Source of the DNA: Parus major
Taxonomy: Eukaryota > Chordata > Aves > Passeriformes > Paridae
Reading direction: 5' to 3'
DNA: 64,000 bases
NCBI RefSeq assembly: GCF_001522545.3
Contig: NC_031792.1
Coordinates: 1,447,500 to 1,511,499, forward strand
Shown piece after piece: positions 23,751-33,837 of this stretch. The translations under genes and the position numbers were made by a program. The notes below the pieces were generated by a model that was given only the letters and a program-made list of their open reading frames with translations, searched no databases and had not been told where the DNA came from. How positions within the stretch are numbered: position 1 is the stretch's first letter; the number at the start of each line of letters is the position of its first letter.

Positions 23751-25245
23751 ATAAGGAATTAAAATTGCTTCTTGCACCTCCCATTATTTCCTGGCTTCGT
23801 TGTGATGGTGTGGGGAGGAAGGTTTGAAATGATTCTGAAATATTTGGCTTTGATCCCACAGATGAGCACATAAAGCAACAAATGAAGGTGAGGCCTGAGC
23901 TCTGCAATCCTGCATGGGGTGACCCAGAGGATTTTTGGGGGGAAGGGTCAGGAACAGATTCCTGCCCCTTTAATCTTCTTGTGCTTCCTCTTCAGGAGGC
24001 TTGAGCCCCAATCCACAACAAATATTTCAGATCTGAAAAAGAGCCCTGGCTTTAAACTGCCCTTCCCAGCCCAGAGCTGGCCAAATTCCCTCATTTCTGC
24101 TGAACAAATCCTAATTCCCAAGTGATTGAAGAGCCTGGCAGTAAAGGAGCCTGAAAATTTAAAGCAGGAGCTGAGCACCACAAGAAAAAAAAAATTGTCC
24201 CTACCCATTTCTGCTTCTCAGGAATTCAGAAGAATTTGTCCATTCCTATTTCTATTTTTCAGGCACTCAGACATCAGGCCTAAGGGGGAATTTTTTTTAA
24301 ATTCCCACAGAATTGCCTGAAATATTATCAGTAAAATTTGACAGTTGTGATTAAACACCTGCTAAGGCTCGTGTTGAGCTTTCACTCAACTCTTTGCTTT
24401 TTCAAATTGTACAAAAGCCATGATTTGCCTCAAGAAACAAGGTAATTCTGCCCTGAGAAACAAACTCCACGTGTTCCATCCTAATTTCCATTTTCCTTCC
24501 CTGCTTCCTGATGGGGTGTGGAGGGATTGGGTTGTAAAGCCAGAATTCCCCAGCCCAATGTCACAGATGAAATTGGAGCCTGCAGCGCTGTGTTCATGGA
24601 ATGTTCTCGCAGAATTTCGGATAAATGAATTTTTTAGTGCCCAGCCATTAAAATTGGCATCTGTTTAGCAGGCAGGGTAATTAGCAGAGATAGGGACATG
24701 CTTTATCTCCTGCTACCCCAGTGCAAAACACAATAAAATCCTAATTAGTGCTGGAAATTACTGCTCAACTCCAATCTCTTTGTTGATCCATCTATCTCCT
24801 AAGATTACAGCCTTGGATAATAAATATGAAATTGCACTTAAATATCCCCGTGGCTCCCCCCCTGGCCCAGATTGTCCCCAAGGTGGCTCCTGTGGCCTTG
24901 TCCATTCATGAGCCCCATCAGTGGCATTTTCATTAATTTTCACTCTACTGAGCAGTAAAAATGAGCATTTCCTTTCACACCCCTGTCTATTTTATATATA
25001 TAACCGCAATACATCCACTAGACACATCCATACCAAATTTCATACCAAAATCCCCTGGGATTTCACCCCAAAATCCCCAAATTTCACCCCAAAATCCATC
25101 CTGAGAGTCCCAAAGTTCTGGAACCAGTCTGGGGGTTCTGGACTATTCTGCTGGACCCCACCTGGTGCTGAGGTTCCACAACACCCAGGACAGTCCAAAA
25201 CACCGGGAGAACCTCAGCAGCCTTCAGCACCCTCAGGATGGATCC

Positions 25246-25993
25246 NNNNNNNNNNNNNNNNNNNNNNNNNNNNNNNNNNNNNNNNNNNNNNNNNNNNNNN
25301 NNNNNNNNNNNNNNNNNNNNNNNNNNNNNNNNNNNNNNNNNNNNNNNNNNNNNNNNNNNNNNNNNNNNNNNNNNNNNNNNNNNNNNNNNNNNNNNNNNNN
25401 NNNNNNNNNNNNNNNNNNNNNNNNNNNNNNNNNNNNNNNNNNNNNNNNNNNNNNNNNNNNNNNNNNNNNNNNNNNNNNNNNNNNNNNNNNNNNNNNNNNN
25501 NNNNNNNNNNNNNNNNNNNNNNNNNNNNNNNNNNNNNNNNNNNNNNNNNNNNNNNNNNNNNNNNNNNNNNNNNNNNNNNNNNNNNNNNNNNNNNNNNNNN
25601 NNNNNNNNNNNNNNNNNNNNNNNNNNNNNNNNNNNNNNNNNNNNNNNNNNNNNNNNNNNNNNNNNNNNNNNNNNNNNNNNNNNNNNNNNNNNNNNNNNNN
25701 NNNNNNNNNNNNNNNNNNNNNNNNNNNNNNNNNNNNNNNNNNNNNNNNNNNNNNNNNNNNNNNNNNNNNNNNNNNNNNNNNNNNNNNNNNNNNNNNNNNN
25801 NNNNNNNNNNNNNNNNNNNNNNNNNNNNNNNNNNNNNNNNNNNNNNNNNNNNNNNNNNNNNNNNNNNNNNNNNNNNNNNNNNNNNNNNNNNNNNNNNNNN
25901 NNNNNNNNNNNNNNNNNNNNNNNNNNNNNNNNNNNNNNNNNNNNNNNNNNNNNNNNNNNNNNNNNNNNNNNNNNNNNNNNNNNNNNNNNNNNN
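25246..25993. other. assembly gap (748 N)
   Basis: Unresolved bases. The left side is preceded by short tandem units (TTTCACCCCAAAATCC type). The right side opens into a TATAGTA repeat, so the gap is probably repeat-driven. Confidence 0.98.
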
Positions 25994-26125
25994 TATAGTA
26001 TATTATAGTATAGTATAGTATAGTATAGTATATATAGAATTCTATGTAATCATATTATATACTTTATATATAATATAAAATATAATATATGTATATATAT
26101 ATAATTAATACTATCATCTAATATA
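25994..26125 (+). repeat. AT-rich TATAGTA / TATATA repeat
   Basis: A run of TATAGTA units followed by TATA-rich sequence starts immediately at the gap edge and fades into unique DNA. Confidence 0.85.
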
Positions 26126-28381
26126 AATAAAACTTAGTACTAAGTTTTTAAGCTGCTGTTTGACAGATTTCCTGGGCTGCCTCAAACTTTGCTTTTCACT
26201 GACAGAACCAGCAGCTCCCCAGGCATTAAACTCAATTTGCTGCTTGCACATCCTCTCTGCTCAGCCAGCCCTGCCCTTCCACAAACCTGATTTCATTTCT
26301 CATGTGCCAGGGGTCCTTCAGTCCCCCTGAACACGACTGGGCACAATTCCTGCCATTATTCCCCTGCCATTCACATTTAGAGCACTGAAGTCCTGTTCCT
26401 GCAGCCTCTGCTGGGATCTGCTGTGACCCTTCAGGGCTGTCCTGGTCCCCACTGCCACTTCAACAGTCCTTCAAAGCATTTCATCACTCAGTAACTCACA
26501 GCTTAATGTTTAATTCTGGGAGTTCATTCCCTCCCTATAAAACCCTCCCTCCCTCAGCTGGGAATTTGGAATTCCGACGAGAATTCCCTGCAAAGCTCCA
26601 GAGCCCTCTGAGCAGGATGAGCACCCACTGCAATCCCAATTACAGCTCCAGCTCTGGTGTTTCCAACCCCTTTCACCCAAACCACTGCCCAGCCACACCA
26701 TTTATTCCCATTTCCCCTGCAGTTATTGAAACACAGAGATCAGAATAATTGACAGATAAATCTCCAAGGTGCACACAGCAACAAACACAAACAGGCTGGG
26801 CCTTTTTCAGGGCTGTTGAGCTGCAGAAATCCACAGGAGTCTGGGCTCTACCTTCTGCCTCCGTGCCAATAAAAGCAGAGGGCTGTGCTGTACAGATGTA
26901 ACCTTTGTTTGCTTGGCTTTTGCCAGCAGCTGAATGCATTCCTGCTCTGATAAAAGACACCACATGATGTGTTTGAGTGTCTGTGACTCACAGGAGACAC
27001 CGGGTGCTCCGTGAATCAGCAGCACCAGCACGGCTCCACATCATTTCAGCAGTGACACAGCCACAGCAGCCAGCCACAGAACAGCAGGAGGGGTCAGAGC
27101 AGCTGCAAAACCTCCCTGGATGGAGCCCACGCTGAACAAAAATGGCTGGTTCCACATTTGGAGAGAGAAAAAAGCAGGGAAAAGGGGGAAAATGCGTCAG
27201 CAGAGTGTTCATTTTATCCGAGGTGCTGAATCTCTGCCTGGCTGACACTGCAAGGAACCTGCAGCCAAATATTCCCCAAAGCACTGCCTTTAAGAAGGAA
27301 AAAAACCCCAAAGGCAGAGCTCCCAGGGCAGAGGTTTTGCTCTGCCAAAGGGGAAGGCTGGAATATCCCTCGCTTTGCTCTCTATTCCCTTTGTGAAGCT
27401 CTCCCAGGGAGTTTGAGCAAAGCTGAACCAGGGCAGGGGCAGCACAGAGCTGTCCTCAGGTAAAGCAGTCCCCACTTCACATTCCAAAGCAGTTTTAAAG
27501 CCAGCCCAGGTATTTTTTGGCAGTGTAACTTCACCTCAGCCTGGAGCAGAGCGTGGTCAAGGTGAACAGTTAGGCAAGCTTCATTAAACCTCCCCAAAGG
27601 GGCTGTTTGCTCCCATTATTCAAATACTCAATTTCCTTATAAAGAGAAGGAATTGCTGCCCTGCTTATCAGGGTTTTTTTTTAATTATATGCATTAAGTT
27701 ATTCTTAATGGCCATTCCTAATTACTCCTCAGGACACTGCTCATGTGGCAAAGGGAATCTCACACAGCCCTGTCACTTCTGCCTCTGGACAGACATCGTG
27801 ACTTGATGGCCTTGAACCACAGGAATTGTGTAATAGCCATTCCCTCACTGCCTTTCCTCAGCTTTCCCAGTATGCCTCCAACTCCAGGAATATCCAGGAT
27901 AATTGAGGTAGTGTCCATTTAAACTCCTCTCACAGCCTCACCCCCTCCACTGATTTTTGGGGCAGATTTAAGGGTTGATTTAAGGGTTTATTCTTGCACT
28001 CCCTCCCCGGGGCTCTGCCGCCACTGGGGCTGTGACATCCCCACTTCAGTTTCCTCAGTTTTCCATTCTCACCCACACCCTGCTCCCTTTGGCTCTCCAG
28101 TTTGGATCAGAAGTGCTTTTTTTATTGCCCACTACACCAGTCCCACACCCAGAGAAACATCTGATGGCCACAGGAAGAAACGTGCCAGCAGCACAGGAAA
28201 TAAACTGATAAGCAAAAAAAGAGATAAAGTAGTTCCCACTCTCAAAAATGCTTCTCTGCTTGATCAAGAAGCAAAGCAACACCAAAGCTCACATTATTAA
28301 ATACCATAAATCAATATTTAATTAGAGAGAAATCAAAGAATTTTGTGATTTTGCCAGGCCACCTCCTCTCTCCAAAGCTGC

Positions 28382-28387
28382 TTTATT
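28382..28387 (-). promoter_or_regulatory. poly(A) signal, PTS
   Basis: TTTATT on the plus strand is AATAAA on the minus strand. It lies about 270 bases past the PTS stop codon, a plausible 3' end. Confidence 0.65.
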
Positions 28388-28652
28388 TACCACGGCACAA
28401 TTCTAAATTTCACATCAGCTGGGTGGCTCAGCTGGGCAAAACAGGAAGGTCTTGAGGAAAAGCAGAGAAACCAACCCATTCTGAGAACCCAGACGGGAAA
28501 ACTGCTGCCCACGAGGCTCCTTGTGAAACATCTGCACTTGTCCTGATGTAAGAGAACCCAGGGCTGGCTGCAGGGAATGCTGAGCAGGGCTGGAGGAATC
28601 CACGGGGCTGATGATGGAGCATTTCTCCTGAGCAGCTGAGCTGAGGCTGATT

Positions 28653-31600
28653 TCACTTCACAATTGTTTCTTCTCCCTTGTAAACGACGACATTCTGCTC
28701 TGTCTCCTGCACTTCCACCTTGTAAAGGATTCCCTGGGGCAGGAGTTTCTGGAGGTTGTCCCAGATGAACACGGCAACGTTCTCCGTGGTGCTGAGGGGG
28801 AACAGCAGGGTCAGAACTGGCTGAAATGGCAGAAATGACACCAATATTTGGGGCAGCTGCAGCCAGGATGGGCTGGGGGGGACAGGTCCCTCTGGCCAGG
28901 CTGATGTGAGGAGGGGCAGCGGGGCTGGCCACAGGTGTGGTCAGCACACAGGTGAAGGCTGCTGGTTCCCAGGTGGGATCAGGCTCTGGAGACTGTTCCA
29001 ACAGCCCAGGAGCCCCCATCACCCACCTCACCACCTCGGAGAAGTAGGGCACATCCTTGTCCAGGTTTTTGTGGTCGAGCGGCTCCATGATCGCTTCCTG
29101 CAGAGAGAGGACGGTGACAACCCTGTCCCTGTCTGGCCTGGGATGGGGAGAAAGGGAAAGACCCCCAAATCCAGCTGTGAAATTCCCAGTTGGAGACACA
29201 CAACAGAGCTAAGGCATTTAAGTCTTCAATTATTCCTTAATTTCTTTTTTATGTCCTGCCATCATCAGCTCACCACGTCCCCATGCTGGTACCAGACAAA
29301 TTGCTGAGCTCTAATCAGCTCTCCCAGGGGATTAGAAGGAAAACTGGGCTATTTTTACCTGCATGAATTCCTTCAGGTCTGTCAGGTTCATCACCATCCC
29401 CGAGACTGGGTCAATCTGCAGGGGAAGCACAAGGGAGATCGGTGGCCTGGCAACACAAATCAGACAGGAATATCTGTGCTCAGGTCATCTGAGCCACAAA
29501 GAAAATATCTTTCCACTGTCAGAGGGTTCCAACTCCACTCCTGTGGTGTTCCCAAGGGCTTGATACAGCCTGGAAACAATTCCAGAGGTTCCACTCTCTC
29601 CTAAAAGCTGACACCAGGGAGTCACAACTCACTGGAAGTCTTCAAACGTGATGATAAAAACATGAAAACAGCATTAAACTGCAAATCCTTGTTGTGAACA
29701 GGACAATGACCACAGCAAACCTTCTTTTCTATTGATGTGCACAGAGTTTCCAAAATACTCTGGGAAACCCAGGCATGGAGCCAGAACTGTGGGGATTCTG
29801 TCACACTGAGGAACAGGAAAAAGAAGCTGGCTGCACTCACCTCTCCTCGCACAGTGACTACAACTGGAACAAAAGAGAAAAGATCAGGTCACTGTGATGC
29901 CCGTGAAGCCAAAACCAAACCTGCTGCTGCTGGGGAAACACGGCCCATTCCCTGCTCCCCCACACTGTGCACTCAGGAGTGGCACTGGTTTTATAAAATG
30001 AGGGGATGCTCCTCAAAAACAACGACTCAGAGGCACAAAAATCCTTCCCCAAGGCCTGGTGCCCCAGGCAGGTGGAGATGAGCCTGTCCTCCCTGGAAAA
30101 GCAGCTCCTCAGCAGAGCTTTCAGGGTGCCAACAACACAGGGAGCCACTCCAGGAACTGGAGAGATCTAATTCTGTGTGCTCGGGGTGTAGAAATGGGAA
30201 AACTTGTGGAAAAAACCCCCATTCAAATAATGTTTACAGGCTGTTTAATTTGCATGGGTTTTGCTTAGGAAAAAATCTCCATTCCAATCACAATGATTCT
30301 GCAGAGTGTAAACAAGATTTGATTCAAGAAGTGGCATTTGAAGATAAATATTTATTATCTATTCAGCTGAATAGATGGCAAACCCATGCTACGGTTCAAC
30401 CCCCTGCTGCTGAAATTTCCTCCTAATTCTTAATTAAAACACAAACCCAGCCACAAAAAGCTGTCTCAGGCTGCTGAGAATGAGTGGCCCGACCCTCCTG
30501 GGGGTTATCCCCACCCTGAGAGCACCGTCCCTCCATGAGCAAGGATGGAAATCAGCTTCCCACCTTTGTAGTTGTGCCCGTGGCCATTTGGATTGTTGCA
30601 CTTCCCAAACAGCTTCAGGTTCTCCTCATCACTCAGGGATTTGCTGTGGGAGAGGCAGGCATGGCACATCAGGATCTGCTCCAGATGCTCACACATTCAC
30701 TCAGCTCTGCTCCCCAGCTCTCCATCTATTCCCTCTGCCACATTTTAGCCACCAGCTCAGGAGGCACAAGCACAGAGGAGTGCTTGGTCCATGGCAAGAT
30801 GTTGTTGACAGCGGTGAATCTTCTCTTGCTGTGGTTTTGTGTCTGTTTCACAGCATCTGCCTGACACCACTGCTGGATAAATGTTCAACATCTGGGCCCA
30901 AAATCGCTTAGGCCTGGAGCAAGCAGCACGTTTGGGTTTATTATTAATTAGCAAAGCTTAGGGAGCCTCTCCAAGAAGAGGAATTCCCTCTGAATCTTCC
31001 CTTTGAAGCAATCCAGGGGCCTGCTCTGAGTGTTTTGGGTCAAGGCACATTTTGGATCACAGAATCTCAGGACCTCTGAGGCTGGAAAGGAACTGTGAGA
31101 TGATGTAGTCCAACCCAGAGCACTGAATGCCACATGCAGGGGTTCCTTGGGCACCTCCAGGGATGGGGACTCTGTTTGCAGCCCCTTTGCAAGGCCTGAC
31201 CACCCTTTCCATGGAGAAATTCCTCCTGATGCCCAGCCTAAACCTCCTCCGGCACAGCTCGGTGCTGTTTCCCCTTGTCCTATCGCTCCTAGCCTGAGGG
31301 AGGACACCGAGCCTAAACCCTCCTCGGAGGCATTTTCAGATCAAGGCACCCTTTAGGAATATATCAATTTTGGGAGAAAAACCGGCAGATCGAGAGGCAC
31401 AGGGCGATGTTTCCAAACCGAAAGCGCCACCGGCTCAGTGAAAAGGCGGAACTGCAGCCGGGCACTGACGGACGGAGCTGCGGGAAGGGGCAGAGCCAGG
31501 GAGAGAACCGGGAAGCGGCTGCGGGCTCGGAGCCTCCTCCCGGCGGGGCTCACCCGTGCGGGGCCGCTCACCCGTGCGGGGCCGCTCACCTGTGCGGGGC

Positions 31601-31681
31601 CGCTCACCTGTGCAGGCGGTGGCAGGCGCTGAAGGTGACGGAGCGCGACAGCCGCGCCAGGCGGGCGGAGCGCGGCGACAT
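28653..31681 (-). CDS. PTS: PTS, 6-pyruvoyltetrahydropterin synthase
   Basis: This zinc enzyme converts 7,8-dihydroneopterin triphosphate to 6-pyruvoyltetrahydropterin, the second step of tetrahydrobiopterin synthesis, in the cytosol. Six coding exons, in transcript order: 31681-31608, 30643-30564, 29863-29841, 29415-29359, 29097-29027 and 28791-28653. All introns are GT-AG and phases match, giving 147 residues (mammalian forms are about 145). The 23-base exon 3 is a known feature of the human gene. Zinc ligands by family alignment are His21, His46 and His48 (SACHRLHS and GHGHN). Catalytic residues are Cys40 (GKCNNP) and Asp86-His87 (PLDHKN). The C-terminus ends YKGE plus a five-residue extension, ETIVK. 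The start is the only in-frame ATG in the GC-rich first exon. The N-terminal 15 residues are Arg/Ser-rich and poorly conserved. The exon 1 donor lies in a tandem repeat (see findings). Confidence 0.96.
31047..31300 (-). mobile_element. CR1 LINE fragment in PTS intron 1
   Basis: Minus-oriented CR1 3' region. The blocks appear in reverse order as ATCACAGAATCTCAGG, then AGTCCAACCC, then CTCCAGGGATGGGGACTC, then GAGAAATTCCTCCTGATGCC, then TTTCCCCTTGTCCTATCGCT. This is the most complete CR1 copy in the window and still quite diverged. It lies in PTS intron 1, in the same orientation as the gene. Confidence 0.88.
31548..31613 (-). repeat. 18-bp tandem repeat spanning the PTS exon 1 donor
   Basis: Four copies of an 18-base unit (plus strand GCTCACCYGTGCGGGGCC) start at 31548, 31566, 31584 and 31602. 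The right-most copy carries the end of PTS exon 1 and its GTGAGC donor. Each of the other copies repeats a GTGAGC donor-like site further into the intron. Confidence 0.93.
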
Positions 31682-31683
31682 CG

Positions 31684-31732
31684 CGGGGACACGGCGGGGA
31701 CACGGCGGGGACACGGCGGGGACACGGCGGGG
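31684..31732 (-). repeat. 11-bp repeat in PTS 5' leader/promoter
   Basis: Four and a half copies of GCGGGGACACG (plus strand) lie immediately upstream of the PTS start codon, in a CpG-rich promoter region. Confidence 0.9.
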
Positions 31733-31825
31733 CGGCTCCAGCCCGGCCCCGGGGGCGGCTCCAGCCCGGCCTCATCCCGGCCCCGGGGCGGCTCCAGCCC
31801 GCGGGATCCGCCCGCCGAGACCCGG

Positions 31826-32186
31826 GGATGCTCCGGCCTCTCCGTGACGGTGTTGGATGCGGGGATGCTCCAATCCCTCGATGCCGATGTCGGATCCGGG
31901 GGTGCTCCGGTCCCTCCGTGCCGGTGTCAGACTCGAGAATGCTCCAATTCCCCCGTGTTCAGCCCCAGGATGCTCCAATCCCCCCGTGTTCAGCCCCGGG
32001 ATGCTCCAATCCCCCCGTGTTCNNNNNNNNNNNNNNNNNNNNNNNNNNNNNNNNNNNNNNNNNNNNNNNNNNNNNNNNNNNNNNNNNNNNNNNNNNNNNN
32101 NNNNNNNNNNNNNNNNNNNNNNNNNNNNNNNNNNNNNNNNNNNNNNNNNNNNNNNNNNNNNNNNNNNCCCGGGATGCTCCAATCCC
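31826..32186 (+). repeat. GATGCTCCAATCCC minisatellite upstream of PTS, broken by a gap
   Basis: Units of 31-37 bases share GATGCTCCAATCCCCCCGTG and a TTCAGCCCCGG-type linker. The copies nearest the gap are almost identical (31-bp spacing) and the outer ones are diverged. The array resumes on the right side of the gap, so the N run is inside it. Confidence 0.88.
32023..32167. other. assembly gap (145 N)
   Basis: Unresolved bases inside the 31-bp minisatellite; both flanks show the same repeat unit. Confidence 0.98.
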
Positions 32187-33296
32187 CCCCGGGATGGTTG
32201 TGGACAGAGCTGAAGGAATGCACCCCGGCAATAACATTCACAGAGTTCAAGCAGAGGAATCCTTAGTGTGGTGTTTGTCGGGAAGCTTTGGGAGAACGGG
32301 GAGAACCTGGATTTCTCAGCGCTGCAAGGGTTTGAATGTACATTCCCTTAATTCCTGGGAATTCCTGCGGAATCTGTCCGGTTGTCAGGGTGGGAAATCT
32401 CCAAGTCTCGGATCTCTGGGAGAGGAGCAGGCTCCAGAGCAGCTGCTGAGGTGGGCGAGCACAGCCCGTGTGCCCAGCCAGGCAGGGGCTGTGTGCTGGG
32501 GAAGCAGAGATTTAAACACGGCATTTTTGGGGACACAGCACGGCCTGGCTGGAATTCCCGCAAGGTCGCACCCGAGCCTCTCACCCCTTTTCGTTTCCCA
32601 CCTCAACGAGAATAAATAAATAAAATTTAAAGAAAATAAAAGAGAACCAATGGTGCGTGAGGCCCATTAAACATTTCTTAGCATCGTTCTGGTGCCCGTC
32701 CTGCGGGTGCGCCTGGCTGGGGACAGGGGTGACATTGCGGGGATGTGACAATGACCCGGAGGCAGCAGAGAGGCAGGAGGCTGCAGGGCAGGGCTGGAAC
32801 GGCAGGAACGGCAGGAACGGGAGCTGTTTGCCATCTAGTGGCTTCCACCAGCTCTGGCTGAGCCTCCTCTGCCTCCCCCAGAGCAGCGGCCCTGAGGTAA
32901 AATCCTTTTTCCTTTCCCAACACCTGTAGGGAAGGTGAAGGAAGGTCGGAGGAGGTAAAGCCTCAAGGGTGAAATCATTCAAATAACCCTTCAGGCTTCT
33001 CACAATTTAAAAATAGAACTGGAAGACTTCACTTTTCACCCACCTACACAGAATTCAGCAGCTGGAGGAGCCTGGGTGTCACTGAGGGCTGGGGTTTGTG
33101 ATGCTCTGCTTAACCCCAGGGGACACCAAGGCCACACTGCAGCTCCTGGGTCTCCTACAGGTGTTTCCTACTGCTTGAACTGGGAGGAGGGCAGGAAGAG
33201 TCAGCCAGCAGAGCTGTATCCTGCTCTGGAGATGTGTCCCCCACATCTACAAGATTTTGTGAGGGCAGGGAAAGAAAGGAAAAAACTTCCCAAGGT
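32187..33296. other. intergenic region between PTS and BCO2
   Basis: About 1.1 kb with no recognisable exon. It contains a short triplicated GGAACGGCA unit at about 32797-32822 and otherwise unique sequence. Confidence 0.6.
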
Positions 33297-33302
33297 TTTA
33301 TT
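33297..33302 (-). promoter_or_regulatory. poly(A) signal, BCO2
   Basis: TTTATT on the plus strand is AATAAA on the minus strand, about 540 bases beyond the BCO2 stop codon. A second copy lies nearer the gene at 33446-33451, so two 3' ends are possible. Confidence 0.55.
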
Positions 33303-33837
33303 TGAGGGCACTGCTAAGGGACAGAAAAAAGCACAAGCACAGCTTCTGTGAGTGTCTGCATCTACCCTCTGGAGTCCAGCGAAGGCAACCTTGATGCAGG
33401 GGGGATTTCCTCCCCTCCACTGGGCCCATCTGTCACCTGTTGGGTTTTATTCCTCTCTTCTGCTTTACGTGTTTCAGCCAAAGTCACAGCCCTGAGCGTC
33501 GATGTTCTCTTCCCCTCAGAGCACACTGCTGCCAAAGGAAGGGGTTGATCACTTCAGCTCCCATTTTCTCCCTTGCAAGCCTAAACCTGGCATCCTTTGT
33601 GAGCTGCTGCTATGGCTGGTCTAGCAAGATAGTAAAAAACATGGAGATAAAGCAGTGGGCTGTGGGAGCAAAGGGGCTTCTGCCTTCCTCGGCTGTATTT
33701 TGTTAGGAATACAGGTTATGGTGGAGAAAAAGCAGTTCCTTCGTCCCAGATGTGATGGGAAGGTGGGAGGTGAAAGCAGCAGAGGTTTTTTCTGAGCCTG
33801 GCTGGGCCCTGAGTCCCAGGAGGTGCCCAGGAGCTCC

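Larger units (their letters stand above)
23780..28381. other. intergenic region between PLET1 and PTS 3' ends
   Basis: The two genes converge here. I see no coding exon. The interval contains a short array of CCCAAAATCC-type units at about 25040-25110, a 748-base gap, and an AT-rich stretch after the gap. The rest reads as unique noncoding DNA. Confidence 0.6.
31400..31830 (-). promoter_or_regulatory. CpG-rich promoter region of PTS
   Basis: High G+C and CpG density surrounds PTS exon 1, with no TATA box at the expected position. This fits a broad housekeeping promoter. The limits are estimated by eye. Confidence 0.6.

Noticed and set aside
24921..26018. 365-codon open frame over a gap
   Set aside because: It is mostly unresolved bases and carries no evidence.
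31556..32266. Arg/Gly/Pro-rich open frames near PTS exon 1
   Set aside because: They are translations of GC-rich tandem repeats and a gap, not proteins.
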